From Bemisia tabaci (lineage: Eukaryota; Arthropoda; Insecta; Hemiptera; Aleyrodidae), in NCBI RefSeq assembly GCF_918797505.1, contig NC_092797.1:27417372-27481371 (forward strand): a stretch of 64,000 nt of DNA, in the 5' to 3' direction. Position numbers and translations under genes: made by a program. Shown piece after piece: positions 1 to 12,201 of this stretch (its first letter is position 1; each line of letters opens with the position of its first letter). The notes below the pieces were generated by a model. The model was not told the origin of the DNA. It worked only from the letters and a program-made list of their open reading frames with translations, and searched no databases.

Positions 1-218
1 CAGTTAGCACTAGTATACTAGTACTCAGAGGCAAGTCGAAATCAAAAAGCGTTGCCTATCGACTAAGCGCTTAAAAGCACAATTGTAACTACAACCAGAA
101 AAATACGTAGGACTAGTTTCAGAGAATAAATATGTTTTATACTTCAATGAGTATTAAAAACGATCAATTTTCATTTATAATCAGTTTGAAACTAAAATAT
201 TTTGAATTTTTTCTTTAG

Positions 219-914
219 TGTTTTTGGAAACCTGGGTTTGCCTCGTTCGTCATCGAAGCATCGTGTGAAAAGCCACACGTATTTCCTCGGACAGCAGATG
301 AAGCTAATCAATTGCACCAAGTAAGAATTTTACTATCCTAAAAAAAAAAAATTAAATAAGTAAAATTACTTTTCTGCGCCCTGAAACATCTCAAAACGCA
401 ATGATTGTCTTAAAGAATGCAGCATAGACTTTTCGGCTCATGCTTTTAATTTTCCTTTCTTTTGAGCCGTTTGAAATAAATTCCAATAGTCAATTTAAAT
501 ATTCAGTTGGTTCTTCTCTGCTAAACGCGGTACAACTAAAAACAACTGAAAGTTAGCCGATTGTCGGAAAGAGAACACTTATTATTTTGGACTTTTCAGT
601 AAAATCGTTTCGGTAAGCTCAATTATTATTACATAAAATAATAATGATTCTGATGATTCGCATAATATTAATTGGAAAAGACATTTACACAGTTTACCCA
701 ATGATTAAACGTAGTTTTCTCTTTAAAAAAATAAATCTGTTCTCGTGAGAGGGTTGTAATCTCCTACACTGTTTAGTGTATTTTCCAAAGGAAATACTTT
801 AATTCAATCAACCCTACTTATACTGTCCTTATAATTGCTCTGATTTTTTCCCCGTAGTTTCACCGAGGCGCCTGGTACTACCTCATAACAAAGATGTTGG
901 ATCTTCTAGATACT
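219..914 (+). CDS. ELOVL-type very-long-chain fatty acid elongase, two internal exons (partial)
   Basis: Exons are 219-320 (34 codons) and 858-914 (19 codons), both phase 0, with acceptors TTCTTTAG and CCCCGTAG and donors GTAAGA and GTAAGC. The second exon ends in WYYLITKMLDLLDT, which matches the elongase block (WYY..K..DLLDT) that precedes VFFVLRKK. The first exon carries a Cys-Glu-Lys-Pro segment like the loop before that block. ELOVL proteins are ER membrane condensing enzymes that extend fatty acyl-CoAs by two carbons using malonyl-CoA. The His box (HxxHH) should be in the next exon. I could not find that exon in the rest of the window; downstream lies the abnormal 2.9-9.2 kb block. The 5' exons are off the left edge, and 1-218 is read as intron. 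The gene is therefore cut by the window or assembly, or is a truncated copy. Confidence 0.7.
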
Positions 915-1949
915 GTAAGCCTTTAGTATTTACTGATTTTTAATATATAGTATGGTTATATTGTGAGGGTATATAGTTTAATTTTAATCCCCTCTAAAAA
1001 ATCCCTCTGAATCAAAGAGGGAAGCAAGCATACACTGCATACACGTTAGAAAAAATCTCCCGAACAAATTCTATGCTTGAAAATATTAAATCGAACGAAT
1101 TAATGTTATTACCTTCCCCAATGTTCTATTTCTCTGGCTTCGATTGTTTCTTTAAAAAGTACAAAAGCACCTTAAGCATGTCCTTCCACTTTATGTATTG
1201 TAAGGAGACACAACGCAGTCAATATTCAGTAGGAAACTAAACTTCTCGTTACTGAGGGGGGGGGGGGGCAGCCCATTCGAGCACAACTTTTCCTAATCGA
1301 GATATACTGTTTGGTGCAAAGTTAGCTAGACCAATCAGAAAGCAACTGCCGACACGATTGGTGTTTATTTGGACCCATCATAGGTACATCGCAACCACCC
1401 GATTTTCTGCTTCCAGCCTTGAGGCGGTTGTAAAAACCAGTCCAATATTTGGGCAAGCGGCCACGTGCCATTAAGTTTTGCACCAAGCAGCATATCTCTA
1501 TGAGGGAAACTTTTTCTCGAAAGAGCTCTTTCCCTCTGTAATGAGAATTCCGATTTGATACTGAATTTTGACGCACCTCGGCAAAATCACCAACCTGTCG
1601 TCACTAAGTCACCGGTATCACCCCATGGGAATACAATCTTCTCTTTTGTTACGCGGGTAAAGTTTTTGGGCAGTGGTCCGTGACGGGGGGGGGGGGGGTG
1701 GCTTCGTCGTTATTACTACAACGTATATTCAAGTAAATCAGAGGTAATGATAGAGTTACAAATCTATATTCTGTAGTTTGCGACGATGCAAAAACAACTT
1801 TTTAGCCTTTTTAAAGATATAACTAATTTTCACTAATTTACAAAACATTGCATTATTTTCTTGGACTATTCAAATATTTTTGCTCCAAAATTCAACTAAA
1901 ATCATCCCATGAAACCCGACATGAGAATCAATTGCGGGTCTCTACTATA
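915..1949. other. no gene seen; G homopolymers
   Basis: Presumed elongase intron or flank. It contains two G runs (about 1256-1268 and 1685-1698). A short minus-strand ORF at 1322-1576 has no recognisable features. I see no exon, RNA gene or clear element. Confidence 0.5.
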
Positions 1950-2880
1950 CAGGGTGTTTCAGACCACCCGTACCAGGCCTTTTTCTCGGTTGTTTTAGGT
2001 CGTACGAAGTCTGAGACCGCGGGGTTGAATAGGGAATTGACCCCAAGGAATCCGAATTTCGTGGTCCCGAAACCCCCCCTCCCCCTTGGGGGGGATAAAG
2101 GGACGGTCACGATGCTAAAAGTCACGGTTCCCGACCGAATTGCGGATTAATTGCATCAGAATTGAAAAGCATGGGAAATTTCACGTGAAATTGACCCCTA
2201 AAAATCCATAATCGGCCCATCCAAGGCCCAAAAATGACCCCCTAAAGAGGGGGACAGTACCCCCCTCCATAATTTCTCTTTGGTCTCAAAATTGACGTAG
2301 TTCTCCAGAAAAAGATGGTTTCCCAGGTAATCGACCCCGAGAAATCCAAATTTCATGGTCTCGAAGCTCCTCTAGCCCCCCTTAGGGAGTAAACGGGGGG
2401 CCCAATTTTAAAAATCGGGGCTCCATTCCGAATCGCAAATTGATTGCATCCAAATTGAGGAGCAGAACACTTTTACATCTTAAGTGACCCCCAAGAATTT
2501 TAATAATTGACCCCTCTGAACGGCAGAAAGTAACCCATGAGGAGGGGGGCTCCGCTCCCGCCAAAAATTTCTCAAGATTCCTCTTTGGTCGCAGAATTGA
2601 CGTCGATTCTCCAAAAAAAGGCGGTTTCTGCCCAAAAGGGCGAGTAGCGGAGCTTAGGGACCATGAAATTCAGAGTCCTCAGGGTCTATTACCTGGAAAA
2701 CCGTCTTTTTCTGGAGAATCTACGTCAATTTTGCGACCAAAGAGAAATCTTGAGAAATCTTTGGCAGGGGCGGAGCCCCCTCCTCCAGATAAACTTTCAG
2801 CTAACCTTTGTGTCAAATAAAACACCAATTTTGGATCCCAAACCTGCATACACCTAGATAAATCACCTACAAAAATCAAT
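1950..2880. repeat. tandem and inverted repeat cluster of about 290-300-bp units
   Basis: Two direct units start near 2030 and 2335 (shared GACCCC.A.GAAATCC.AATTTC.TGGTC, then TTTCTCTTTGGTC...ATTGACGT..TTCTCCA). A third partial copy at about 2660-2750 is inverted, reading GGAGAATCTACGTCAATTTTG then GACCAAAGAGAAA. The left end begins ACAGGGTGTTTCAGACC. A related end sequence, GGTCTGGGCCACCCTGTAG, lies near 55,705, so this is probably a dispersed family. ORFs inside are short and look like shadows. Confidence 0.65.
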
Positions 2881-2889
2881 CCCACCAAT

Positions 2890-5800
2890 TCTCAACTTCA
2901 CCGCCTCCCCTCTAAAACCAATATTTCCCCCCTGTAACCCCCCCATTTTTTTAGCTTATTTGTTCCAATCAAAATTCATAAACTTTTTCTCAACCCAGTT
3001 AACACATCATAACATGTGTATAAATCAACTATCCAATAAAGAGTACCCCCCTCTCACAAAATTATATTTTACAAGACACCACAAAATGTTTACAAAAGAA
3101 ATTCAATTCATTTCTACAACATTCATATTACTTTTACCCAAACCCTTTCCCAAAACCTTTCAAAATACCCAACATATCGAAACAACTCCCAACTTACTTT
3201 CCCACTATCCAATACTCACGATCCCCCCAACCCCCCCAATTGTCATTATTCTTTTCATTATTTTTTTTTAAACTTTCCCCTCCCAACTTCAACCAATTTT
3301 ACCAACACAAACCCCACCTCTTACTCTTCAACTATCTCCCACCCCACCACCTATCCCCCTCCTTACCTTACTACATCCCCCCATAAACATCAACCCCACC
3401 AAATAAACCTAACAACCCACTTATACCATTAAAATCACCCCTCCCCCCATTCAACACCCAAACACCCCCAACCACTCATCATCCATACTACAACAAATTC
3501 AACCCCCACCTAACTCCTACCTCAAACCCCTCAAACACAAACAAACCAACCCAACTTCCCCCCCCCCCCCCTACACCATCTCCCTCCAAAAACTCACACA
3601 CCCAATCCACCACCCCCCCTCCTTCCCCCCCACCCAACAAATCCAACCATCAACCCCTATAACCCCCACTACCACCCCCTATCCAACCCCACCACCATTC
3701 CCCACTACACATTCAAAACTCACCCACTTACCTCCCAACACTCCCACAAATATCACCCCCCCCCCCCCCCCCAAACCACTAATATCCACCCTTCTAACAA
3801 TTTCACTTTTTAATCCACCACACCTATCCCCACAACACCCCCCCTTCCCTAAAACCCCAAATCAATCATTCCCCCTTCCAATATCACCTCCCATCTCCAT
3901 CTCCCCCACTTCCACCATCCCCCCCTTTTCTCCTACACCATAACCCACCATCCATCACATCCCTTACCACTCTACCCAACCCCAATACCACCTCCACTAC
4001 CACCCCTAACTCACCTCTACCCCCCCCCCAACACCCCCCCTCCCCCACCCCCCCATCCACATAATTCCCCTCTATCCTCCACCACCCCATAATTCCCCAC
4101 CCACACAAAACCTACAAATAACAAATCCACCCAATTACCAAAAATCACCCAAATTTCTCCCCACAATCAACCATCCCTAATCCATACCCAATCAAAACCC
4201 TCAACTACCCCAACACAATCAAAACCTATCACATCTTCCAAACTCCCTCCCTATCAAATTTCTCCCATCTATCCACTCCCACTCTAATCTAACCACACAG
4301 TCTAAAGTGCCAAGAGCTCAGCTGCTACTATACTCCCCCTTAGATACATTCTAGTCCTAGACGGTCACTTGTCTGAAGTGAAAGTATACTTACCCACTCT
4401 TATCCCTAGACACTCCTCGAGAGAGTACGAAGATGTACCGGAACCCCTCCCACTATGGTCCACACCACACACTGTACCAACTGCCCTCACCACCTACCAT
4501 TACTCCCTATGTGTCGAGTGGTTCGCCACATATCAGTATGAAAAAGTCACGTCCTGTCCGGCTCAATGTGCAGTAAGTCCTCTCAATAAGCATGCTTGTA
4601 AATCCTCTATATCTGAGTCTAAAATCCGACTCTATCCAGATATGTATCATGGTGTGTGTTCTCCCTGTTTAGATCCCACAGATTAAAGTAGATCCCTCTG
4701 TCTGCATCACTTGTCTGCACTACAAGATATCACACTCGAGACTGCCTTCAACAGATTCTCCGTAACCTGCTAGTCGCTAAGAGAGTCAAATCTATGGCTA
4801 TAATAATCTATACTGTTGTCGTCACGATTGAATCCCCACACTCCTTGATGTGATTCACACACCTACAATCTTAGAGTATACCATGCATGTGTGTGTGCAA
4901 GTCCACGACAGTGTTTCCCGCCCGTCGCCCTGTAAAATTGCTCTTATGCGCACTGTGAGCATGTTCTCTCATCACTTTCCCACCCACTCCCTCACATCCG
5001 CCACCTACGTCGCTCCAATCTTAGCCTTATAGACCATAAGATCTAGTCCACTTCACCACTGCTCCTGTAAAGTGCTAGTCTAAGAGTCTGATTGTGTCTT
5101 GTCCTTAAAAGACTGTCTATCGTGTACTCCACTGTGCACTGTCTGAAACACCTCATACTCTTGTCTCACAACACTAGGATCTTATCAAGTAACATCTCTG
5201 TCCAATCTCTCGCAATGTGTGTATGTGACATGATGTATATCATGACTCGTGGCTAGCTGTTCCATATAGAACAGATCCTATTTAATAGACCCGGCTTCTC
5301 ACATATACGTGTACATAGAAATCCTCACACTGTGTGTAGTAAAAAAAATGTACGTGCGTATCATCTCCATACCCCTCCACTACTCTCAAATATCACCGCT
5401 CGCGCTGTCACCTCACGATGCTACCACCTCCATCCCACCAGTACACCCTCAACAATTGGTCTGTCTTACCGCGAACGCCGTGTCATACCCACTCTTTCTA
5501 CACGCCATACACACCGACAGTGCCATCCACACGACTTGTCTCTCTTATGGTTACTCTCAGAGTGAACGATGAGAGTCCAGTGAACCAAAGTCGTATACCA
5601 CACTGACCCTTGTTATCAATGAACTCGTCTCACTGCGTGCTCACTCACTTCAGAGATGCATTCCCTCTCAGACACATGTCCCTCTATCTGTACTTCCTAG
5701 ATATGTGTATAGTCCCAAACCAGACATCTACTGACTACCATACAAGACAAAGAGTTTGTGTGCATTGATACTGTGTGTGTGCATCCACTGTCACACCTTC

Positions 5801-8800
5801 AACCCTTGATATCATGTCAGTCCTCTGAAGACTAGTGTCCCATCTTCCCCCCGTGATCATCTATGAAGAGACCATATAATATACCATGATATACGCCCAA
5901 TCACCTCCAAGTACTCCCCGTACTAGTACAGTCGCGACTAAAGTGCTCTTAAATCACTTCTCTAATAATCTCCCTTTGATTAATTCTCTCACTGAAGACA
6001 GCAGTACACTGTCTCTACTAAGAATCTCGCTCTACCGCGATCTCGTGTCCATCACTCACCACACTCTTGATCACGATCCATACCAGACTGTCCCTACAAC
6101 AAACTGCTCCCTATACTGACTAGAGTGTCATAGAACTGTCGTCTGTCCCATAAATCCTCTGCTTTTCTCACCAGACTCTCCCCTCGTCTAGATCTCTTCA
6201 CTCTATCCACTCTGTACTACCCCCCCCTCGTACGACATAGACCCTCACTGCAATCCAGATACTGTATATCCCCCATGTATACATATTCGTCATTACCTGC
6301 AATCCATACCTCTCCTCTCTTCCCCCCTATTACCAATATACCCTCCAATCTCATCAACATCGCACAGACTACTATACACTCAACTCTCCTCTTGAGTGAG
6401 TCACCACAAAGATGTGCGAGTGTTCCCTCACCCTGCGTCATATGTTACTACACACTCGTGCCTCTCCTCAGTCACAATGTCCGATCCCCTACTAGAGATG
6501 AATGTGCGCAACCATCTCACTCAGACACATATCTCCTGTCTCACACGACCCTGGCCTGAACCATCTATACGCTCGGTTTCCACTTACCTGATAAATTCCT
6601 CAACACTCCTCCACCTATGTATCCTGTACTAGTCTCGGTCATAACTGATACACATCAGATCGTCACACTCCTACTGTGTCTATGCACTTCTAAGACATCG
6701 TGCGTGTACCTCTAAAAGTGTGAGTCACCAAAGACCTAACTCGAGTACTCATATCCCATGACAGATGCCTATCATACTTGTTACTACTCCCACCGTCTAA
6801 CGATGTGTGATCACACATGTAGTCTCAAGAGTATCATCCTGTGTATCGCCGCTCTCGTCGATCTCGTCTGAGTCTACCCCATATCCTCACGCTACTCCTC
6901 TTTGTCCGTATCTCTTGACTCACTCACAACTACTTCATTTGTACCTCCACCCATGTATACTAGTACAAGGTGTCGCGCCCACGCCAAGTCACCACCCATT
7001 ATGACTCTGACTGTAGTTCTACTGTCGAGTGATGTTGTGTTGTTGCTGTGAGACACGTGTAGTCGCACCACGTGTCCTCGCGCTCTATCATCTTGTCTAC
7101 CTACTCCTACGCGCCTTACACCTCAACGTGCTAAACCGCTACTCCAAATAGATGCACACCCTCTGCCATCTCTGTCCCTTCTCTCGTTCTCTTTGTTGTT
7201 CCTTGTCGTCATGCACCATGTCCGCCACTCCCTCGTTACGTATCCTTGCTGTCGTGCTCCTGCCAAATATGTGTTTGCACAAGATATAATGATCATCTAT
7301 CCTTGAATTATCAGACTAGACGCAATGTACGACCCCCTAAGTCTATATATGATCAATAGTAAGTCTACGTGCATTGTGACTTACCACCATTCCTCAGATC
7401 AGATCACCTCTCTCTCCAGTCATCCTGCATATTACACTCACGAGACGTCGAGTCCACATTGTACAGATATTAGATACTCTTCCGTGATATCCATCTTACT
7501 GTGTATGTAGTGTATCGCACATAGAATAGAGACATCCTATCAATATATATATTATATAGAACATAGATGTAGATCTAAACATCGTGCAACACATCAGTCT
7601 ACTCTGTACATCCTTCTGTAACACATATACGCGCCTCTCTTCCTAGATGTGTCTCGCTCTATATTGTATACTGACGTGCCGATTTGCTGAAATGACTCGC
7701 ACTCATCTATCTTCCATACTATACTCTCTTAACATATCCTGCCCTCCTGATGTATTATACCCATATCTGTCATACTCTCACTGTCTCACATTGATGTGCT
7801 CTCACCGTGTACACCACCCAGTTAACTGCTCCCTCGCTCCTAACATATCCTCGTTAGTCAGTCCTACTCCATACCACATCTCGTGTCCAGCTCTGCATCT
7901 CACCCTCTCAGTACAAATCTTCTCTCCACTCATTGCTATGATGATGCTCCCTGTCCACCCGTGTAAGTAAAGTTCTCCCCACTCCCACTACACTCGTCGC
8001 TCCATAAGAAAGAGCTACTCTCGTGATCCGCACCTCCTCTCGCCTCCTACACCAAGAGTGTCGCATTGTTGTCTCTTACGCAGAGTGCCTGAGCGACTTG
8101 TACTAGAGACAAGACCCGCTCTCTCTCCACGACTCCAGAGACTCTCCAACTACCCGTACATTACATCTACCCGCTACACCCAGACATCACTATACATCCA
8201 ACCTCTCACTTATCCTTGAAACAATTAAGTATCACACAAAACTGAGTGTCACTATCTAGAATATCAAGAGCGCTCTCCGCGCCTCCGCCCAAATGTGAGC
8301 TCCTCACAAGATCAGATGTTCCATCTAGTATACTCACTGCACTCTAAGAGGAGATCTCATGTAGCGTATCATACCAGCCAGACATGTTGAGAACTCCTTT
8401 CTCATAGACAGAAATCGTGATACTCCTGTCACGTATCAAGTCAAGACCCAATCCATGTGTGATCGTTGGATGTCATTACCAAATCCTACAACACTTTTCC
8501 TCCACCCACCTCGTAACACCCAATCACCGCAGTTTTAATGAATTTCCCAAACTCTCCTATACCTTACCATGTGTACACTGATATGTGATGTGCACGAGCT
8601 AGATATCAACTATCTACTATCCTCCGTCTTAACCCAGTGCACACGCGCCGATATGTCCACTCTGACACGTCCGCAGCGTAGTAAAAAGGGTGTAAACTCC
8701 ACTACACGCATAGCGAATCATTCCCTTATGTGGCTGCCACCTAGTACAGCGATATGCGATAAGTAGTGCCGTGGTGAATGACTAGGAGAAGAATACACGT

Positions 8801-9180
8801 ATTTGAAGATCAGTCGCTGGAGTGATCATCCGGTCTGAGTCCTCGCGCAAGCTGCTCTCTCTGTGCCTTGGACTAACATTAACCCGTCATCCTAGCACGA
8901 CATAGCCCAATATACTGCACTCTCGTAGTGAATGCGCTCGAGAAAGTTTGTTATTAATACGCGCGAGCTATGTATCGACGCCGGCGAAGTAGCGTATTCT
9001 TGAGGAGATCGCGCGCGAGAATAGCATATAGCACACTAGCAAGCTAATCTCTCGCAGAATAGCGAGTGTGGTACGGGAAATTTGAAAACTTCCGCAGTCG
9101 ACGTCGCCAAACTTTTATAGGGCAGATCGCACGCGTCGAGACTAAAGTGTGGGAAGTGGCGGCCCCGCACGCCTCGTGCT
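2890..9180. other. strand-asymmetric, G-depleted anomalous block
   Basis: G becomes isolated and rare on the plus strand from about 2890. Positions 3243-4299 contain no G at all (1,057 nt), with many C runs. At about 4300 the texture changes abruptly to a C/T-rich mixture in which G is present but scarce, continuing to about 8.8 kb. It then passes through a CG-rich stretch (about 8940-9180) back to ordinary sequence. The many plus-strand ORFs of 60-107 codons are a by-product of the bias, because TGA and TAG need G. None resembles a protein family. This may be an assembly or consensus artefact, or a decayed low-complexity satellite. Confidence 0.75.
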
Positions 9181-9431
9181 TGACTCTAGCGCACTGGTTG
9201 TTTGGTGGGTGTTGCTGATTGTGTTGCGCAGTTGACGAGAGCGTTGTTGTGAGCGGCTCGTGAAAGTGCCCAGTCAGCGATCAGTATAGTGCGCACACTC
9301 CGCAGTGGCCTTAATTTTGCATAGGGGTGCTGGCTGTGCCCAATAGAAAAGATCATAGTCTGCGTGCTGTTCTTCCAAAACTCCGTGTTTCTTGTTTTAT
9401 TCTCAAACTTTTTCATCAAATCATACCTCAC

Positions 9432-9545
9432 CAGCGATAAGAAGACAAAGCCTGAAATCGCCGCTCCCAAGAAAAAAGTTTCATAGGACAGTGCGTCACT
9501 TGGACTGGCTATTGTTTGTAAAAGTTCCTTTTTAAAACCTTTAGT
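9432..9545 (-). CDS. candidate single exon with a membrane segment, unknown product
   Basis: On the minus strand an acceptor (CTCTCAAAACTACAG) is followed by exactly 38 open codons and a GTGAGG donor, phase 0 at both ends. The peptide has a polar start (FKKELLQTIASPSDALSYE) and a hydrophobic end (FFLGAAISGFVFLSL), which could be a membrane helix. I do not recognise the family. I found no partner exons; downstream ones would fall in the anomalous block. It could equally be chance. Confidence 0.25.
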
Positions 9546-11192
9546 CTGTAGTTTTGAGAGAATTGTTCAGAAGCTGCTCTTTTCAGGGTTACTAAGGATA
9601 ATTTAACAGAATGGTTAGCTATAGAAAATGAAATAATGTCTCCCTGTTCCAAGAATGAGGATTTCCGTTCTCACTTCTCGAAATGGCAAAAAAATGACCT
9701 CGATGGTACGAAGAGGCTGCTTCAGATTCGGAGCAGACTCTATCTGAGCCCTTAAAATTGTATGAAATTCTGTGATAACACATTTTTTTAAGTAATACAT
9801 ACGCTTAAGGGCTAACATAATTTAAAAGTACTAAAGCAAATCCCGAGGACTTGTATAATCTGAGAGATGTACAAATCCGCAGGTAATTCAGAGAAAAAAT
9901 AAAGGTAATAATAAAATCAATGGAAAAATCGGGGGGAAGGGGTGTATTATGTTGCTATTCTGTCGAAAAGCCAAGAACTCATGAAGCATAAGCGCATGTC
10001 TATATGCATATTATAATATTTTTGGATATTAGAGATGAGGTGATTTTATTTGGTATGTGCCATCATTTCAGGTTAAAGTTCAGTTTTTAAATATTAGTGT
10101 AAGCATCTCTGATTTATTTAATGTAAATATATTTTGATTTTTAAAGTATTTAAAAGTTTGGAGTGTGAATCAGAGGAACTTACATTTTATTCTCGATCGT
10201 GCGTTGGCTGACCTCTTTAATGAGGCCCGCACTCATTATTCTATCAACTTATCCCATATGTGAAGGTATGGAAGATATACGACATCATTCATTCGTAATA
10301 TTCACCAGAATACATAAAATAATAATTATTCTAAATGACGTGCACGATTGAGTTTACTTAGTTTCTGAGATTTTTTCTAAGTCTAACTTTGTGTACATAA
10401 TTTGAAAATTTTAAATGTCTTTCTTTTGAAATGTAATCAAACGTAGAAAAGGCAAAGAAAAAAATATACTCAAAAATTTCAAATGCAATTCGCCACATCT
10501 TTTCCTTTTTCTCAGTTTTCCTCCTTTACGACCTTTCTTAGCAAGGTAATTCAATGATAAGGAACAAAATTACGTTCCGCTTTAGCAGATTAAACCGACA
10601 AAAAATGTCTGTGTTTTCTCCTCCTAATTCATTCCTTTTCCGCTTTCCTCTATACACACACTATAGGACTCAAATAATCTGAACTAATTTGATGGTCGGC
10701 CGACGATGTGGAGATCACTATCGCGAGCTTAATTGATACTCTGCATTCGTAAGACGTTATAAAGTAATAAATAATGAAGTAAAGCAAGTTGGGAAATACG
10801 GGTGCATATTATTACGAAAGCAAACAAGTGGGGAATGAAAAGGATTTGTAAGTTCAACAATGGATTTGTCCTGCTCGTTGAGAGATAATACGAAAAACCG
10901 ATTAAAAACAGTCCTACCAAAAACTACAAACTCTAAACTCACATACAAACGAACTCTAAACTAAAAACTCAGATAATCCCTAGTACAGAAACCCCGTTGT
11001 TCGGATAATCCGAGATCTAGTGTATTACATTCCGTCCTCTTTGAAGAACAACGAAAATCTGATAGAAACCAAAATAACGCAGGATTTAAAGTAAATAGAT
11101 TATTTGATACTTTTGGTCTGTGTATTGATAATGCTTCAAAATTTTTCATTCGTCGAAGATTTAGTTTTGTGATTTTGTTAAGTCGAAGTTCA

Positions 11193-11225
<33 letters not shown>

Positions 11226-12201
11226 CCTTGAATTTTGATTCTAATCACGACTGTGAAAATTTACATTAACATGTTCGTGGAAATTCGTACATTGGTTTCA
11301 ATAAGTGTTAGGGGAAAAGTGAAAACAATTGAAAAAAGTTTACAAATAGTAAAAAAAATGATTTAATTGAGAGTTTTCATAGATCAAAATTAATAATGGT
11401 CACAATAAAATGTCATGTTTTACAAAATACTGTCACAAAAAAGAATTATTAGCTTTCCGCTTGGTTATTTCTCTGTTTGTTAATCACATTGCGTCCATCC
11501 AAACTTTCTTCCAATTTTAAAGACCATCACCTCATACATCATAAGAAAACCAACTAAATCTCGATTGTTATGCATTTTAATATTTATAGACTTTGTTGTA
11601 AGCGGAGACGGTCAACTCAGCAAGGCAGAAAGTATTTAAACGCGATCACTGATGGATATTTTCCTTCGGAAGGGGGGAGGGATGTTTCAGCGTAGAAAAA
11701 CTATTTCCTTCAATTTTAAAAATATAACTTCCAAGGTTTGGTCAAATTAAGGTGAAATGAAAAGAACTATCGTTGAGTGATGCAACTTGCGCACTATTTT
11801 TTCCTTCAAATTCTGTAAGAAAAAATTTACTAACAAATACAATAAAAGTGCTGATCGATTTTCAACAGGCAACATCAACTTTATACACGCGATTGATACA
11901 AACGCACAGTTCTTCGTTCCCCAGGCAAAGGAACGTAATTCCATTCCTACATATACGTTGTAAAATTGACTTGAACAATTCAATACTCTTCAAGAGTACT
12001 ACTGCGCTATTTCCGCTTAAAATTTTTCTGAGTTTTTAGTGTGATCAGAGGATAACTCAGTACAAATTTTCGTTAAATTGACCAACAGTCTTCCCACGGA
12101 AATTCAATTTGCTGGTGAAAATTTTGCAACTTTGGACTTTTGTTACATTCTTTTGTCTGGGGATTGGCGAAGTTTTCAAAATATTTACACAAACATTTTT
12201 A
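9546..12201. other. AT-rich intergenic region, no gene seen
   Basis: Short ORFs only, none with recognisable features. A run of about 29 A lies at 11196-11224. This region is the 3' flank of the minus-strand epoxide hydrolase homologue, so it should include its 3' UTR. An AATAAA overlaps the stop codon of that gene, which is too close to be a normal poly(A) signal. Confidence 0.5.

Noticed and set aside
2960..4108. ORFs of 103 and 74 codons, including a Gly-rich minus-strand one
   Set aside because: Low-complexity translations of C-runs in the anomalous segment.
4369..8766. About fifteen plus-strand ORFs of 60-107 codons
   Set aside because: They lie in the G-poor block where TGA and TAG are rare on the plus strand. 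None has a recognisable domain, and composition alone explains them.
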